Origin: Protopterus annectens
Taxonomy: Eukaryota; Chordata; Ceratodontiformes; Protopteridae
DNA length: 64,000 nt
Reading direction: 5' to 3'
NCBI RefSeq assembly: GCF_019279795.1
Contig: NC_056748.1
Span: forward strand, 703,905,595 to 703,969,594
The notes under the pieces are model-generated. The model was not told the DNA's origin. It saw only the letters and a list, made by a program, of their open reading frames with translations, and did not search any database. This document shows, one piece after another, positions 44,506 through 54,890 of the stretch. Every line of letters starts with the position of its first letter. Within the stretch, counting starts at the first letter, position 1. Both the position numbers and the translations under genes were made by a program.

Positions 44506-46700
44506 CCTCTAGTCTTTACAATAGGTGCCAAGACCTTTTGCATCCACCTGAGATACCACCAACTCTAGCAGATAAGACCTCCATTTATAGTGCTTTATTA
44601 TATTCTTAAAGTCTTTTTCTAATGACTAATTTGCCTTCCTATTTTTAACTATAAACTGCTACGTTCAGTATGTACTTCATTTTTCTATTTGTTTATAACA
44701 CCTCTCTTTTAACTGCATTTATTGATTCATGAGGAAAACCTTAAAAAAATAAATGACCTCAGATCTTCAGGGATCATCAGTTTGCCACCCAGTGTACAGA
44801 AGCACTCAGTGTTATGCTTCTAATAAAACAGACTGTCTTTATAGAAACACATACTCCTCTACATTGATTTAACATTGCCTATACTTTACTAAGCACTGTC
44901 TTCCATTTCTTACCTGCATTATCTTCTGCTCTAACATTCTCAACACCTTTACTTCCTCTACCTTAAAGTGGCCTCCCTCAATTACCTCTTCATCTACTTG
45001 CACAGGTAGCAGCTTTTACAAACAAATATGCCTCTTCCTCTCAGAAGCAATCTACCATTTTTCCCTTGTGGCAAGGAGATTCTCCAGTGTTCTGGCCAGA
45101 TTTAGCTTAATTGGTATAAACATTATGTCTCTTCTGAAGAAAACCATATAGCCCTGAAAGATCTACCAGAGAAGAAAATTAAATAAGTAATTATAATTTC
45201 ACCTTCCACAGGGACAAAATTCTTATCTGGACCAAGAAGAAGTTCTTACACAACATGCAGGAAATAGGTTACACAGCATACATGTCAGAGGACCCCCCCC
45301 CCCCCCGAGTTGTTATATTTTCTAGACAAAGGCTTTAAGGCATACTATTATCGGTTTACTCTACACATGTGGCAGTATAAAAGCTAACAGTCAGTAACAA
45401 AAATGGCAAAATAGCTACAAGATACAGGCATGAGTAGTTTTTTTGTTTTGTTATTAAAAGCAGGAAACCAGCCAGGAAGTAGACTAAGAAAAAGGGAGTA
45501 CCACAGCTGGCAACCAACAGGAAATTAGCATGAAGAGCAATTTATGTATTTTTGATGTATTATTTATCTGTTTGTCTGTTTGTTTATCTGTCCTTTGCAT
45601 AACTCTCAACCTTCCATCTCCAAAATGAGGAACACTAGACCTCATAATGTGGAACAAATGGGCAAAATGTGGAACGCATACTAATGGCTTACTAACAACT
45701 TCAACTAGGAATGCCATAGGATGGTTATAATATGCTGGTTTTACTTATAAAGAAGATCTTTTAATGAATTAATATGAATCATTTCTATTTACCATGGATT
45801 TCACTTAAAAATTCCTAACAGTGAGTCTGTGACAGAGTCTTTCAATGTGGAATTTCAAGGAGCTTTGAGGAACATGAACTTTTTAAGACCCCACATAAGG
45901 TACGTTCCTCGTAATGAGCTACACTTGAGCGGTATGGTCCTTTGTTGACCAGATTAGTCCCACTAGGCTAATAGCCTATTTTCAGGGGCGACCATTTATA
46001 CCACTAGAAGAAATTTGACCAGAGAATGAATGAACTTTCCCTACTATTGAGAGGTGCTAGATGGTGCAGAGGGGTTCTACAGCAGCAAGGAACAGGCCTA
46101 AGGGAAGCAGCTGAATGAAGATGCAGAGAAAAGCTAAGGAGAACTTAGAGGTGGAAACTGAGAATTTGGAGAAAAATTTGTCCAATAGGAAGCTGCAGAA
46201 TATAAACAAAGATTCCTGTTTGGTGAATTTTGGTGAATGCTACAAATGAGCAGTGTTTAGCTGTGTCCATGGAGAAGGATGTAAGTGAGTCTGTTGAAGT
46301 GGTGCAGATAACAGAATTGGCATCAGGAAGGATTACAGATCATGTTCTCTTAAAAATAATCAAGCAGGATTTTCCAGGTGACTGTTTCATGAGGTGAGAT
46401 GGAAAATAACTTTTTTGGAAGTGCTGAGGATGGTAGTATGGAAAAGGAACCAGGTAATTTGGCAGCGGAGAATGCAGCTGTGATAGAAAGTAAAAAAAGA
46501 ACGCAGCAACTAACTGAGAAGGTGTTTTGTGGCAGCAGGTAATGCAGTAAATAAAACGTATGCAGCAGTAACAACAAGAACAAAGCAGAGCAGCAACAAA
46601 CTGTAAGTAAAGTTATTCTTAAAAAGAAGAGATAACAACAAGACATGATGCTATAATAGTCAAATATTACGTAGGGAAGGATTATATAACCATGAAGGAC
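44506..46700. other. No gene recognised apart from the repeat at 45935-46040
   Basis: No recognisable coding sequence. A run of 15 C lies at 45293-45306. Confidence 0.5.
45935..46040 (+). repeat. Unidentified interspersed repeat, copy 2
   Basis: TTTGTTGACCAGATTAGTCC, CACTAGGCTAATAGCC, GGGGCGACCATTTATACCAC, then TAGAAGAAATTTGACC. The same order of phrases as at 44378-44505, with perhaps 75 percent identity by eye. Confidence 0.6.
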
Positions 46701-46770
46701 TTCTATAAAAACTGATGGTTTAAAGTTAAAAAGAAGTGTAAATAGTGATTTTTAATAGCAGGATGAGGTA

Positions 46771-47085
46771 AGAAAGGAAGAAAAAGTGAACTATGGGAAA
46801 ATGTAAGAAAGGAAGAAAAAGTGAACTATGGGAAAATGTAAGAAAGGAAGAAAAAGTGAACTATGGGAAAATGTAAGAAAGGAAGAAAAAGTGAACTATG
46901 GGAAAATGTAAGAAAGGAAGAAAAAGTGAACTATGGGAAAATGTAAGAAAGAAAGAAAAAGTGAACTATGGGAAAATGTAAGAAAGGAAGAAAAAGTGAA
47001 CTATGGGAAAATGTAAGAAAGGAAGAAAAAGTGAACTATGGGAAAATGTAAGAAAGGAAGAAAAAGTGAACTATGGGAAAATGTA
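46771..47085 (+). repeat. 35-bp tandem repeat, nine copies
   Basis: Nine consecutive 35-base units, AGAAAGGAAGAAAAAGTGAA followed by CTATGGGAAAATGTA, start at 46771, 46806, 46841 and so on. Only one unit has a visible substitution (46946, GAAAG for GGAAG). Such uniformity implies recent expansion. The unit seems to derive from coding sequence of the surrounding LINE (reading GRKSELWENVRK), but 35 is not a multiple of three, so the expansion breaks the frame. Confidence 0.97.
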
Positions 47086-47680
47086 TAGAAATGCATTAGA
47101 GAATGTAAAGAATAATACGAGTGGGTATTATGAAATGAAAAAAGAAATGAAAAAAGAAATTGAGAAAACATTAAGGCTTTACTGCTCAGAGATATTAACA
47201 AGGGAGAAGGGAGGAGGTGTCTGCATATTTGGATAAAATAGTAAAGGCTGGTATTATAACGAGGATAATAAAAATATAAAAGAAGAGGTAAAATGAACAC
47301 AAGAACAAATTATGATTAGTGTAGTACAGCATGTGGAAACTATAAGAGTGAAATGTTGGAAAATAACAGAGGCTGGAAAGTAAAAAAAAAAAACAGGAGT
47401 TAAAGAAGAATTTGAAAAATAAATAAATTACTATTAGTGAATTGGATAAAGTACTTAGGAAAGTAAATGTTGATTCACTAACAGGCCCAGATGTTATAGG
47501 GTATGGAATGCACAAGAAATTAATGGATTGGCAAATAGACTATTTTATAAATGAACTGAATAAACGGTTGAAAAAAGGGCTTATTTATTAAGTGTTATGT
47601 AGTTTGATATTAAAATTTATACGGAAGAAATGTGAGAAGAATTACATAAGGTTACAGACTCATTATACTAAATTACATGG
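47086..47680 (+). pseudogene. Unidentified LINE, part 1: region before the reverse transcriptase palm
   Basis: After the 35-bp array, a lysine/glutamate-rich trace (YYEMKKEMKKEIEKTL) leads to ITISELDKVLRKVNVDSLTG followed by PDVIGYGMHKKLMD, which matches the conserved start of LINE reverse transcriptases (E-I-x-x-A-I-x-x-x-K-x-x-K-x-x-G-P-D-G). It stops near 47680, where RTE-type sequence begins. Part 2 follows the RTE at 49815. The clade is uncertain; the style suggests L1/Tx1-like. Confidence 0.55.
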
Positions 47681-47684
47681 ATTA

Positions 47685-48436
47685 TACATTAGTCACAGCA
47701 TGAAGTTATGGGAAAGAGTAGTGGAGGCTAGGTTAACAAGGGATATGATGATTAGTGATCAGCGGTATAGTTTCATGCCGGGAAAAAGCATTACAGATGC
47801 GATGTTTGCTCTGAGAGTGTTGATGGAGAAGTACAGAGAAGGTCAGAAGGAGTTGCATTGTGTTTTTGTAGACTTTTAGAAAGCATATGACAGGGTGCCT
47901 AGATAGGAGTTGTGGTATTGTATGAGGAAGTCAGGAGTGGCAGAGAAGTATGTAAGAGTGGTACAGGATATGTACGAGGGTAGTGTGACAGCGGTGAGGT
48001 CTGCGGTGGGAGTGACGGATGTGTTTAAGGTGGACGTGGGATTACATCAAGGATCAGCTGTGAGCACTTTCTTATTTGCAATGGTGATGGACAGGATGAC
48101 AGACGAGATCAGACAGGAATTCCCGGGGACTATGATGTTTGCAGATGACATTGTGATCTGTAGTGAGAGTAGGGAACAGGTGGAGGAGACCCTGGAGAGA
48201 TGGAGCTATGCTCTAGAGAGAAGAAGAATGAAGGTCAGCAGGACTAAGACAGAATATATGTGTGTAAATAAGAGGGAGGATAGAGGAATGGTGAGGATGC
48301 AAGGAGTAGAGGTGGTGAAGATGGATGAGTTTAAATACTTGGGAGCAATAGTTCAGAGTAATGGTGAGTGTGGAAGAGAGGTGAAGAAGAGAGTACAGGC
48401 AGGATGGAATGGGTGGAAACAGATGCTTGGTACAGA
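47685..48436 (+). pseudogene. RTE-type LINE reverse transcriptase, part 1
   Basis: ISHSMKLWERVVEARLTRDM, YSFMPGKSITDAMFALRVLM, CVFVDF (motif A, followed by a stop where Glu is usual), KAYDRVPR, then an open frame of 200 codons: YVRVVQDMYEGSVTAVRSAV, VGLHQGSAVSTFLFAMVMDR (motif B; LSPF changed to VSTF), MMFADDIVICSESREQVEET (motif C, intact ADD), and FKYLGAIVQSNGECGREVKK. This is the RTE-like family with an RTE-X/Expander-type protein common in fish genomes. The family name is tentative. The upstream endonuclease is absent through 5' truncation. It is interrupted at about 48436 by a CR1. Confidence 0.85.
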
Positions 48437-49312
48437 AACAGATGTTTGGTGGCAGAGCCATGGGCTCAAGCTCAATGCCAAGAAATATATAGTTATCCCC
48501 TTTGGGAAATAACATGTACCCATGAATTACCACATAGGTGGCAGTACACTAAACACTGAAAGTGTGATAAGAGACTTACGGACACAGGTGGACAGTGGTC
48601 TCACCTTCAATAACCACATTGCCACAACAGTCAGGAAATCCTTCTATGTGGCACACCTCATCACTAAGGGCTTTTCATCCAGAAAAAAGGAGGTCATCGT
48701 CCCACTGTACTCATCCCTCATTAGACCCATTATAGAATACAACTCCCCATTTGGTATGTTCTTCTCAAGACATCTGCACCAACTGGAAAGGCCACAGAAA
48801 TACCTCACTAAAAGAATCACAGGCCTAAAGCAGATACCCTATGCTGACTGCCTTAAAAAACTCCAGCTATACTCTGTTGCATATCGTCTACTCTGAGGTG
48901 ATCTCTGGTTAACATACAAGGCCATGTCAAACCCAGAGCTGTTGGACATGCTACACTTAAAGAAATCCTAATCTCTCAGAGCCACACGCTCCAGGGATCT
49001 AAACCTTGTCATCACAATAAACAAAACATGCTGGAGGGATAGGTTCCTGACCCAGAGACTCCGCAGACTCTGGAATAGACTGCCCATACATGTCAAGCAG
49101 AGCACCTCTTTGGCCCTGTTCAAAAGGAACCTTGATGATTGGATGGGAGAAAGGAAATTCATCCCAGGGATCATGTCAATCGCCCTGCTAAACAGGAGTC
49201 CAGGGAAGTAAATAGTGTGGGAAGAAATAGCCAGGGAATTGTTATGGCTAGGCTTGTATAGGCCCTAGGGCTGATAGCCTAGTACCAACTTATGAACCTA
49301 TGAACCTATGGA
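48437..49312 (+). pseudogene. CR1 LINE copy G, 3' part, nested in the RTE element
   Basis: It starts in the sequence after motif C (SHGLKLNAKKYIVIPFGK) and continues YHIGGSTLNTESVIRDLRTQ, VRKSFYVAHLITKGFSSRKK, LIRPIIEYNSPFGMFFSRHL, KYLTKRITGLKQIPYADCLK, then WRDRFLTQRLRRLWNRLPIH and ERKFIPGIMSIALLNRSPGK. The tail is GGCTAGGCTTGTATAGGCCC ... CCTATGAACCTATGGA. It has few disruptions and is close to copy A, so a young insertion. At the left junction GAAACAGATG-TTGGT occurs twice in 35 bases. Confidence 0.9.
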
Positions 49313-49815
49313 CAAGAGTGTCAGGAGTGATTTGTGCAGACGAGTACCAGTAAGAGTGAAAGGGAAGGTCTACAAAGAGTAGTGAGACCAGCTATGTTAT
49401 ATGGGTTGGAGACAGCGGCATTGACAAAAAGGCAGGAGTTTGAGCTGGATGTGGCAGAGTTAAAGATGTTACCATTTGCACTGATTGTGACTAGAGTGGA
49501 CAGGATTAGGAATAAGTACATCAGAGGGTCAGCCCAGGTTGGAAGGTTTGGAGACAAAGCCAGAGAGGCAAGATTACATTGGTTTGAACATGTGCTGACG
49601 AGTGATGCTGAGTATATTGGGAAAAAGATGCTAAGGATGAAGCTACCAGGTAACAGGAAAAGAGGAAGGCCTATGATAAGGTTTATGGATGTGTTGAGAG
49701 AGGACATGCAGGTGTTGGTGTGACAGAGCACAATGCAGAGGACAGGAAGAAATGGAAACAGATGATCCGCTGTGGCAAACGGGAACAGCTGAAAGAAGAT
49801 GATGATGATGATGAT
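49313..49815 (+). pseudogene. RTE-type LINE, part 2: C-terminus and 3' UTR
   Basis: It resumes at GTGTCAGGAGTGATTTGTGC. The 129-codon frame 49334-49723 reads RVVRPAMLYGLETAALTKRQ, ELDVAELKMLPFALIVTRVD, KYIRGSAQVGRFGDKAREAR, KMLRMKLPGNRKRGRPMIRF, and ends DVLREDMQVLV. The 3' UTR (GTGACAGAGCACAATGCAGA, GGACAGGAAGAAATGGAAAC) ends in AAAGAAGATGATGATGATG. Part of the usual TGGTGACCCCTAA phrase is missing here. Confidence 0.88.
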
Positions 49816-50340
49816 ACATTTTTATGAAAATAGTACAGAGAAGAGTGGAATTTAGTAGGTTATGATGCATTGTGGGATGTTATTGTGAAAAAATGGAATT
49901 TGTAATAGAATCAGGAGAGTGTGGATGTCAGCATATCAGAATAATAGAGTGAGAGCGTTAGTGATTGGAGGGGATGAAATGTGGCATAAGACAGGATGTC
50001 CCATGAGTGGAATGTTGTTTGCATTGGTAATACATGGGGTTTAAGAGAGAGAAAACCCAGTGAAAACAGTTGTGTGGTATATGAGTGAAGATAAATGGGG
50101 TCTTATGTTACCAGTAAAAAGGGATACGGAATATAAAAAGAAAGTTGAAATAGTGTGTTTATTTTTCAGGGAAGAAGAGACAACAATGTAAAAGAGAGGT
50201 GAAATTATAGAAAAGTGTGAAGTTGAAATTTATTTGGATAATATTAATGACATAAACAATACAGATATGAATATGATTAAGTATTGATATTATAAGAAAA
50301 AGAAAAAAGAATATGTGAGGGGTAGGTAAGAATTTATTTT
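49816..50340 (+). pseudogene. Unidentified LINE, part 2: reverse transcriptase palm
   Basis: EEWNLVGYDALWDVIVKK fits the segment after motif A, followed after a shift by VWMSAYQNNRVRALVIGG and TGCPMSGMLFALVIHG (49991-50038), the family's QGCP(L/M)SxxLFALVI motif B. Later KVEIVCLFFREEETTM probably derives from CLFADDTTM, with the catalytic pair overwritten. This is consistent with being the continuation of 47086-47680, separated by the RTE insertion. Confidence 0.55.
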
Positions 50341-50417
50341 ATGTAATATAAAAAACAACAAAGTAGAACCGACACACCAAACGTACTTCAACGGACTTTA
50401 ATTGAATTAAAACACAG

Positions 50418-50460
50418 ACTGAGCACTTTCGTCTTATACATGTAAAGACTTCATTAGAGT
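50418..50460 (-). ncRNA. Hammerhead-like motif, minus strand
   Basis: On the minus strand: ACT, CTAATGA (one change from CTGATGA), an extra A, stem II GTCTT, 9-base loop, AAGAC, GAAA, GTGC, TC, AGT. Stem II has five exact pairs and ACT/AGT can close stem I. The G to A change in the first core box would be expected to impair cleavage. Confidence 0.6.
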
Positions 50461-50492
50461 AATGGTCTGCCATAAGCAAGCTCTAGCTACCG

Positions 50493-50770
50493 CAGGTTTC
50501 TAGATGATGTGCACATCCTGTGGAAAAGAAGCATTGAACAACAGGAATCTTTTTAGGATTTGTGGCAAAATTATACTGCTTTCTTGAAATTTACATAATG
50601 AACTGGTATGAGTACTATCAACTACCTAGATATAAGGTTGGATAACAACCTAGTAAACCAATGTTGTTTATCAACTATTCACAGAAAGGAGACTTTTTCT
50701 AATACATACCTTCATTTTAACAGCTGCCACTCATTCCATAGTAAAACAGGAAGGGACAGCTTATAGCTTT
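50493..50770 (+). pseudogene. Penelope-like reverse transcriptase fragment
   Basis: The trace reads RFLDDVHILWKRSIEQQESF (F-x-D-D motif C), then after a short break STINYLDIRLDNNLVNQCCL and STIHRKETFSNTYLHFNSCH. The combination R-F-x-D-D, N-Y-L-D-x-x-x, T-x-x-(Y/H)-R-K-x-T-x-x-N-x-Y-L-H-x-x-S-x-H is characteristic of Penelope-like reverse transcriptases. Frame changes occur between 50560 and 50620. There is no endonuclease part. Independent of the ribozyme-like motifs, this confirms a Penelope-like element here. Confidence 0.82.
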
Positions 50771-50830
50771 ATAGCTATAGTTATGTATTTTCTTCGTATA
50801 GCCTGCTGAAGGGACTGATATGTTTCTCAA

Positions 50831-51162
50831 AGGGTCCCCGCACTATGGAATAAGCTCCCCATTTGTGTGAAGCAGAGTTCATCCCTGACTCTGTTCAAAA
50901 GAAACCTTGATCATTGAATAGGAAATTGCAAATTCACCCCTGGCCTGGCAGCCATGTCTCTGATGGACAGAAGACAACAGTAAGTAAATCAATTCCCCAC
51001 TAATATACCTCATCTCACACATAACCCTTAGCTACGTCCTTGCTAACATACTCCACCATATAGGTGTCCAAGAAATTCTGGGACAAAACTGGGTTGGAGT
51101 GCATGGCTAGGCTTGTTAGGAACTTGGTGGTCATTAGCTTACTATGAACCTATGACCTTATA
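50831..51162 (+). pseudogene. CR1 LINE copy H, C-terminal codons and 3' end
   Basis: SQRVPALWNKLPICVKQSSS, LTLFKRNLDH, then a stop, KFTPGLAAMSLMDRR. The 3' UTR has GCATGGCTAGGCTTGTTAGG and ends CTATGAACCTATGACC. It abuts and truncates the Penelope-like fragment on its left. Confidence 0.88.
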
Positions 51163-51794
51163 TACATAATTTCTCTTTCAAATTCCTAGCTGCACTTTTG
51201 AAACATGTCCTTCTTTGATAGGCCCAGGCACCTACATGAAATTCAGCATTTCCTGTTTTTGCAAAGCCTTCCACCGACTTGATTAGCTGAAACAAGTAGC
51301 TGCCTCATAGGCTATTTTAATAGAAAGCAAATTCTGAAGGGGATATAAAATCACATTTTTATTGTAGTAATTGAACGTTCTAAATACCGAGAGTGAAGAG
51401 TTAGGGCTGCAAGCTGATTCTTTCCTAGGTGTTCAAACTCCAGCAGAGATGTCTTCTAAATGACAATAATTTATTATAGTTTTTATCCTTCCATGGCTTT
51501 CAGTTGGTCATGGAGTCATGCTATAAAAACAACAACCATAAAATTTCCTTGCCATGCGTTATTGCGGATTCCACTTTTCTGACATTCATGACGGGGGCAG
51601 ATTCATAACGGGGGTAGTAAATATTGTGCTGCTCCTCCCCCACTTCAACCCGACACCACTCAAAACAAACTGCTGATTAAATTCTCTACAAAATTGTTTT
51701 CAGAAATAAAATCCAAGTATTAGATCAACGTGAAGCTCGTGGTTTTCTTGCTCGTAACTGTAGAAGGTTGGGTTGTAATAAGTTAACATAACAT
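51163..51794. other. No gene recognised
   Basis: Nothing recognisable. Two GGGGGCAGATT/GGGGGTAG phrases near 51592-51619 are an imperfect short repeat. Confidence 0.5.
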
Positions 51795-51892
51795 CTGAAG
51801 CATTTCTCCCCGGGCCTCTGCTGAAAATTACCTCCATTCCAAGTCGGACTTTCCTGGTTAGCAAATGTTAAAGATGTAAATAAATAAATAAC
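51795..51892 (+). mobile_element. SINE 3' fragment, same family as 102-365
   Basis: AAGCATTTCTCCCCGGGCCT, CTGCTGAAAATTACCTCCAT and AGTCGGACTTTCCTGGTTAG with an A-rich AAATAAATAAATAA tail closely match the end of the SINE at the left edge of the window. The head is missing. Confidence 0.85.
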
Positions 51893-52396
51893 TCATCAAG
51901 AACGAAGCATGGATACTTACAGTATGTAGGGATCCCTGTTTGTCTGAGACTGTGTATATCTCAATATTTCATATTTTCCAAATGCTGTGCGACCATTAAG
52001 TTTTGGGGGGGGGGCTTATTTAGATAACATTTTGGCAGTTATGTTCTCAATTTGCTGATAATGAGCACTAGGTATAACAATAATAAATGTTGATGGATGT
52101 CCTTATCATTAACATCAGCAGAGATATCCTTAATGTCAGTAAAAGAATTGACTTGTAAATATGCATGTTACAAGAAACAACCCCACACTCACCCTGCTAA
52201 ATTTATATTCTAACTGCAAGATCGCACAATACTGGGGAAATGGTATATTCCCCAATACCAGTAATGTAGAAGTCTAACACACATGTTGATCATCTCTTTA
52301 GTCAATCAAATTGTGTTAGCTAAACAGATGTTGACTTTACCTACATTCATGCAATTAGTGGATCCCATACATAGATACATCTATATATAGCTAAAT

Positions 52397-52452
<56 letters not shown>

Positions 52453-53738
52453 GTAGCTATAGGTAGACTGACAGATTGTACTAGCAGTGTATTGATCTTG
52501 TACATGAGGAAATTAGATATGGCTATTTTCCCTCTCCATGGCTGTCTTCCTACTTTTCTCAAATCCATCATGTTACTCAAAAATTAAAATACCTTTATGT
52601 CTGATGAACTAACAACAAAAAGACAGATTATTCAGTTGAAAGCCGCTGAGTCATGACATAGTGTTATAGACCTCCAATTTCTATATTTTTTTTCATGAAA
52701 TTTAGTGAAAATGTATATGGGGTATAAAAACACAGAAAAAGTAGCAAGATAAAGAATATTTTGTAATCTAGAGAAATTCATTTCTAGTAGCTATAAATAT
52801 TTCTCTTGAAGAGAAAAATGTCTGTATTACATATTTAGTGTAAGCTTTATTTTGTGAACTAACACATCCAGAAATATAGCATAATCTCCTAGATGAATAA
52901 GAAACAGCAAAAGAAATAAAGCGCTACAAAAATAAGTGGATTAAAAATTCTGATGTACTACAGTAGGATAGTACAGGGACACACAAGAAACAAAGAGTCA
53001 AAAATTAGTAATGTAGCATACTGCCAAGATGTCACAAATGGCTACTTGCAGCAGGAAGATTGCCATAGCCTACATTTGAAGCTGGCAGGAGTCTCAGACA
53101 GTGTGGCACCAGCATTTAGTCATTCTGGGGATGCCCTGAGTGGTAAAGCTGCCAGGAGTTTAATGCACTGATGTAATTGCATCACCTATAAATCATCATG
53201 GTTAGTGTGAGAATAAATCCGCCAAGGGATGTAAGATGTTAGAACACACGAGTCAGAACCTTCTTGTGAAGTGATGATGTCATGGATATGTGGGCAGCAG
53301 GCCTTAACAAAGACAAAGAAAATATTGCAGTAAATAGCTATGCAAAACTGCACAGAGTAAAATGCGTAAAGGACTGCAATGTAGAGTATAACTATTGCAT
53401 ACAAACAGTTAATGCTTACTGCTTTGCGTAAAGATATGTATCATGATGTCTGGAAATCAATGTACCACAATGCTGCCCACTGGACATGCACATTACATAG
53501 TGCATTTTGCATTGGCGAGGTTGGGGCAGACATAGGGCAACTTGTAGGGGTTATACCCCTCAGCCTGTCTAGGAATCTGTGGATATCCCACAGGATGAGC
53601 TGGAGAAACTGTTGCTGATGATAAGGAATTCTGTTCTACCCTGCTCAGCCAATTACCAGTGCAATCATAACCAAAATGAGTGGTTTAGAAAATGATGATG
53701 ATGACAATGTTAATGATAACCGTTAACTTTGCCATGTG
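51893..53738. other. No gene recognised; contains a GATA microsatellite
   Basis: No recognisable coding sequence. Frames of 64-77 codons have no domain. Confidence 0.5.
52396..52452. repeat. (GATA)n microsatellite
   Basis: About 14 GATA units, ending in GATAGGTAGC. Confidence 0.97.
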
Positions 53739-54890
53739 GTTACCTACTGTAAAGTCACATATAGTCTTACTGAGTCTGATTACCTGCTCTACAATCACAT
53801 ATAGTCTTACTGAGTCTGATTACCTGCTGTACAGTTACATATAGTCTTACTGAGTCAGGTTACCTGCTATACAATCACATATAGTCTTACTGAGTCTGAT
53901 TACCTGCTGTACAGTCACAAATCGTCTTACTGAGTCAGGTTACCTGCTATACAATCACATATAGTCTTACTGAGTCTGATTACCTGCTGTACAGTCACAT
54001 ATAGTCTTACTGAGTCTGATTACCTGCTATACAGTCACATATAGTCTTAATGAGTTTAGTTACCTGCTGTACAGTCACATATAGTCTTACTGAGTTTGGT
54101 TACTTACTGTACAGTCACATATAGTCTTAATGAGTTTAGTTACCTGCTGTGCAGTCACATATAGTCCTAATGAGTTTAGTTACCTGCTGTACAGTCACAT
54201 ATAGTCTTAATGAGTTTGGTTACCTACTGCACAGTCACGATATCTGTGCTGTCTGGTTACCTACTGTAAAGTCACATATAGTCTTACTGAGTCTGGTTAC
54301 CTGCTATACAATCACATATAGTCTTAATGAGTCTGATTACCTGCTGTACAGTCAAATATAGTGTTATGGAGTCTTGTTACCTGCTGTACAGTCACATATA
54401 GTCTTAGTGAGTTTGGTTACTTAATGTACATTCACATATAGTCTTGCTGAGTTTGGTTACCTACTGTACAGTCACGTATAGTCTTACTAAGTCTGGTTAC
54501 CTACTATACAGTCATGTATAGTCTTACAGAGTCTTGTTACCTGCTGTACAGTCACATATAGTCTTAGTGAGTTTGATTACTTACTGTACATTCACATATA
54601 GTCTTGCTGAGTTTAATTACCTACTGTACAGTCATGTATAGTCTTACTTAGTCTGGTTACCTACTCTATAGTCATATATAGTCTTACTGGGTCTGGTTAC
54701 CTGCTGTACAGTCACATATAGTCTTACTGAGTTTCTTTACCTGCTGTGCATTCACAGTCTTACTGAGTTTGGTTACCTACTGTACAGTCACGTATAGTCT
54801 TATTGAGTCTGGTTAACTACTCTACAGTCGCATATAGTCTTACTGAGTCTGGTTACCTACTATACAGTCACATATAGTCTTACTAAGTAC
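53739..54890 (+). repeat. 40-bp satellite array, about 29 copies
   Basis: The unit is GGTTACCTGCTGTACAGTCA followed by CATATAGTCTTACTGAGTCT. Units differ by a few substitutions. Around 53780-53980 two variants alternate (GATTACCTGCTGTACAGTC and GGTTACCTGCTATACAATC), which suggests an 80-bp higher-order unit. One unit near 54230-54255 and one near 54745 carry deletions. The 70-codon frame inside the array is a repeat by-product. Confidence 0.96.

Larger units (their letters stand above)
50345..50830 (+). mobile_element. Penelope-like element fragment with inverted terminal piece
   Basis: The left part (50345-50470) holds an inverted terminal piece with a hammerhead-like motif on the minus strand. 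A reverse transcriptase fragment on the plus strand follows at once, and the end of a forward terminal motif (CCTGCTGAAGGGACTGATAT, 50807-50826) is cut off by CR1 copy H. The architecture is the same as at 11.2-11.9 kb. Confidence 0.72.

Noticed and set aside
50806..50845. Complete plus-strand hammerhead after the Penelope-like reverse transcriptase
   Set aside because: The beginning (CCTGCTGAAGGGACTGATAT) fits, but from about 50831 the sequence is CR1 coding sequence, so the apparent second half of the motif is not part of it.
53739..54890. CRISPR-like array
   Set aside because: There are no unique spacers between the 40-bp units; it is a head-to-tail satellite in a vertebrate genome.
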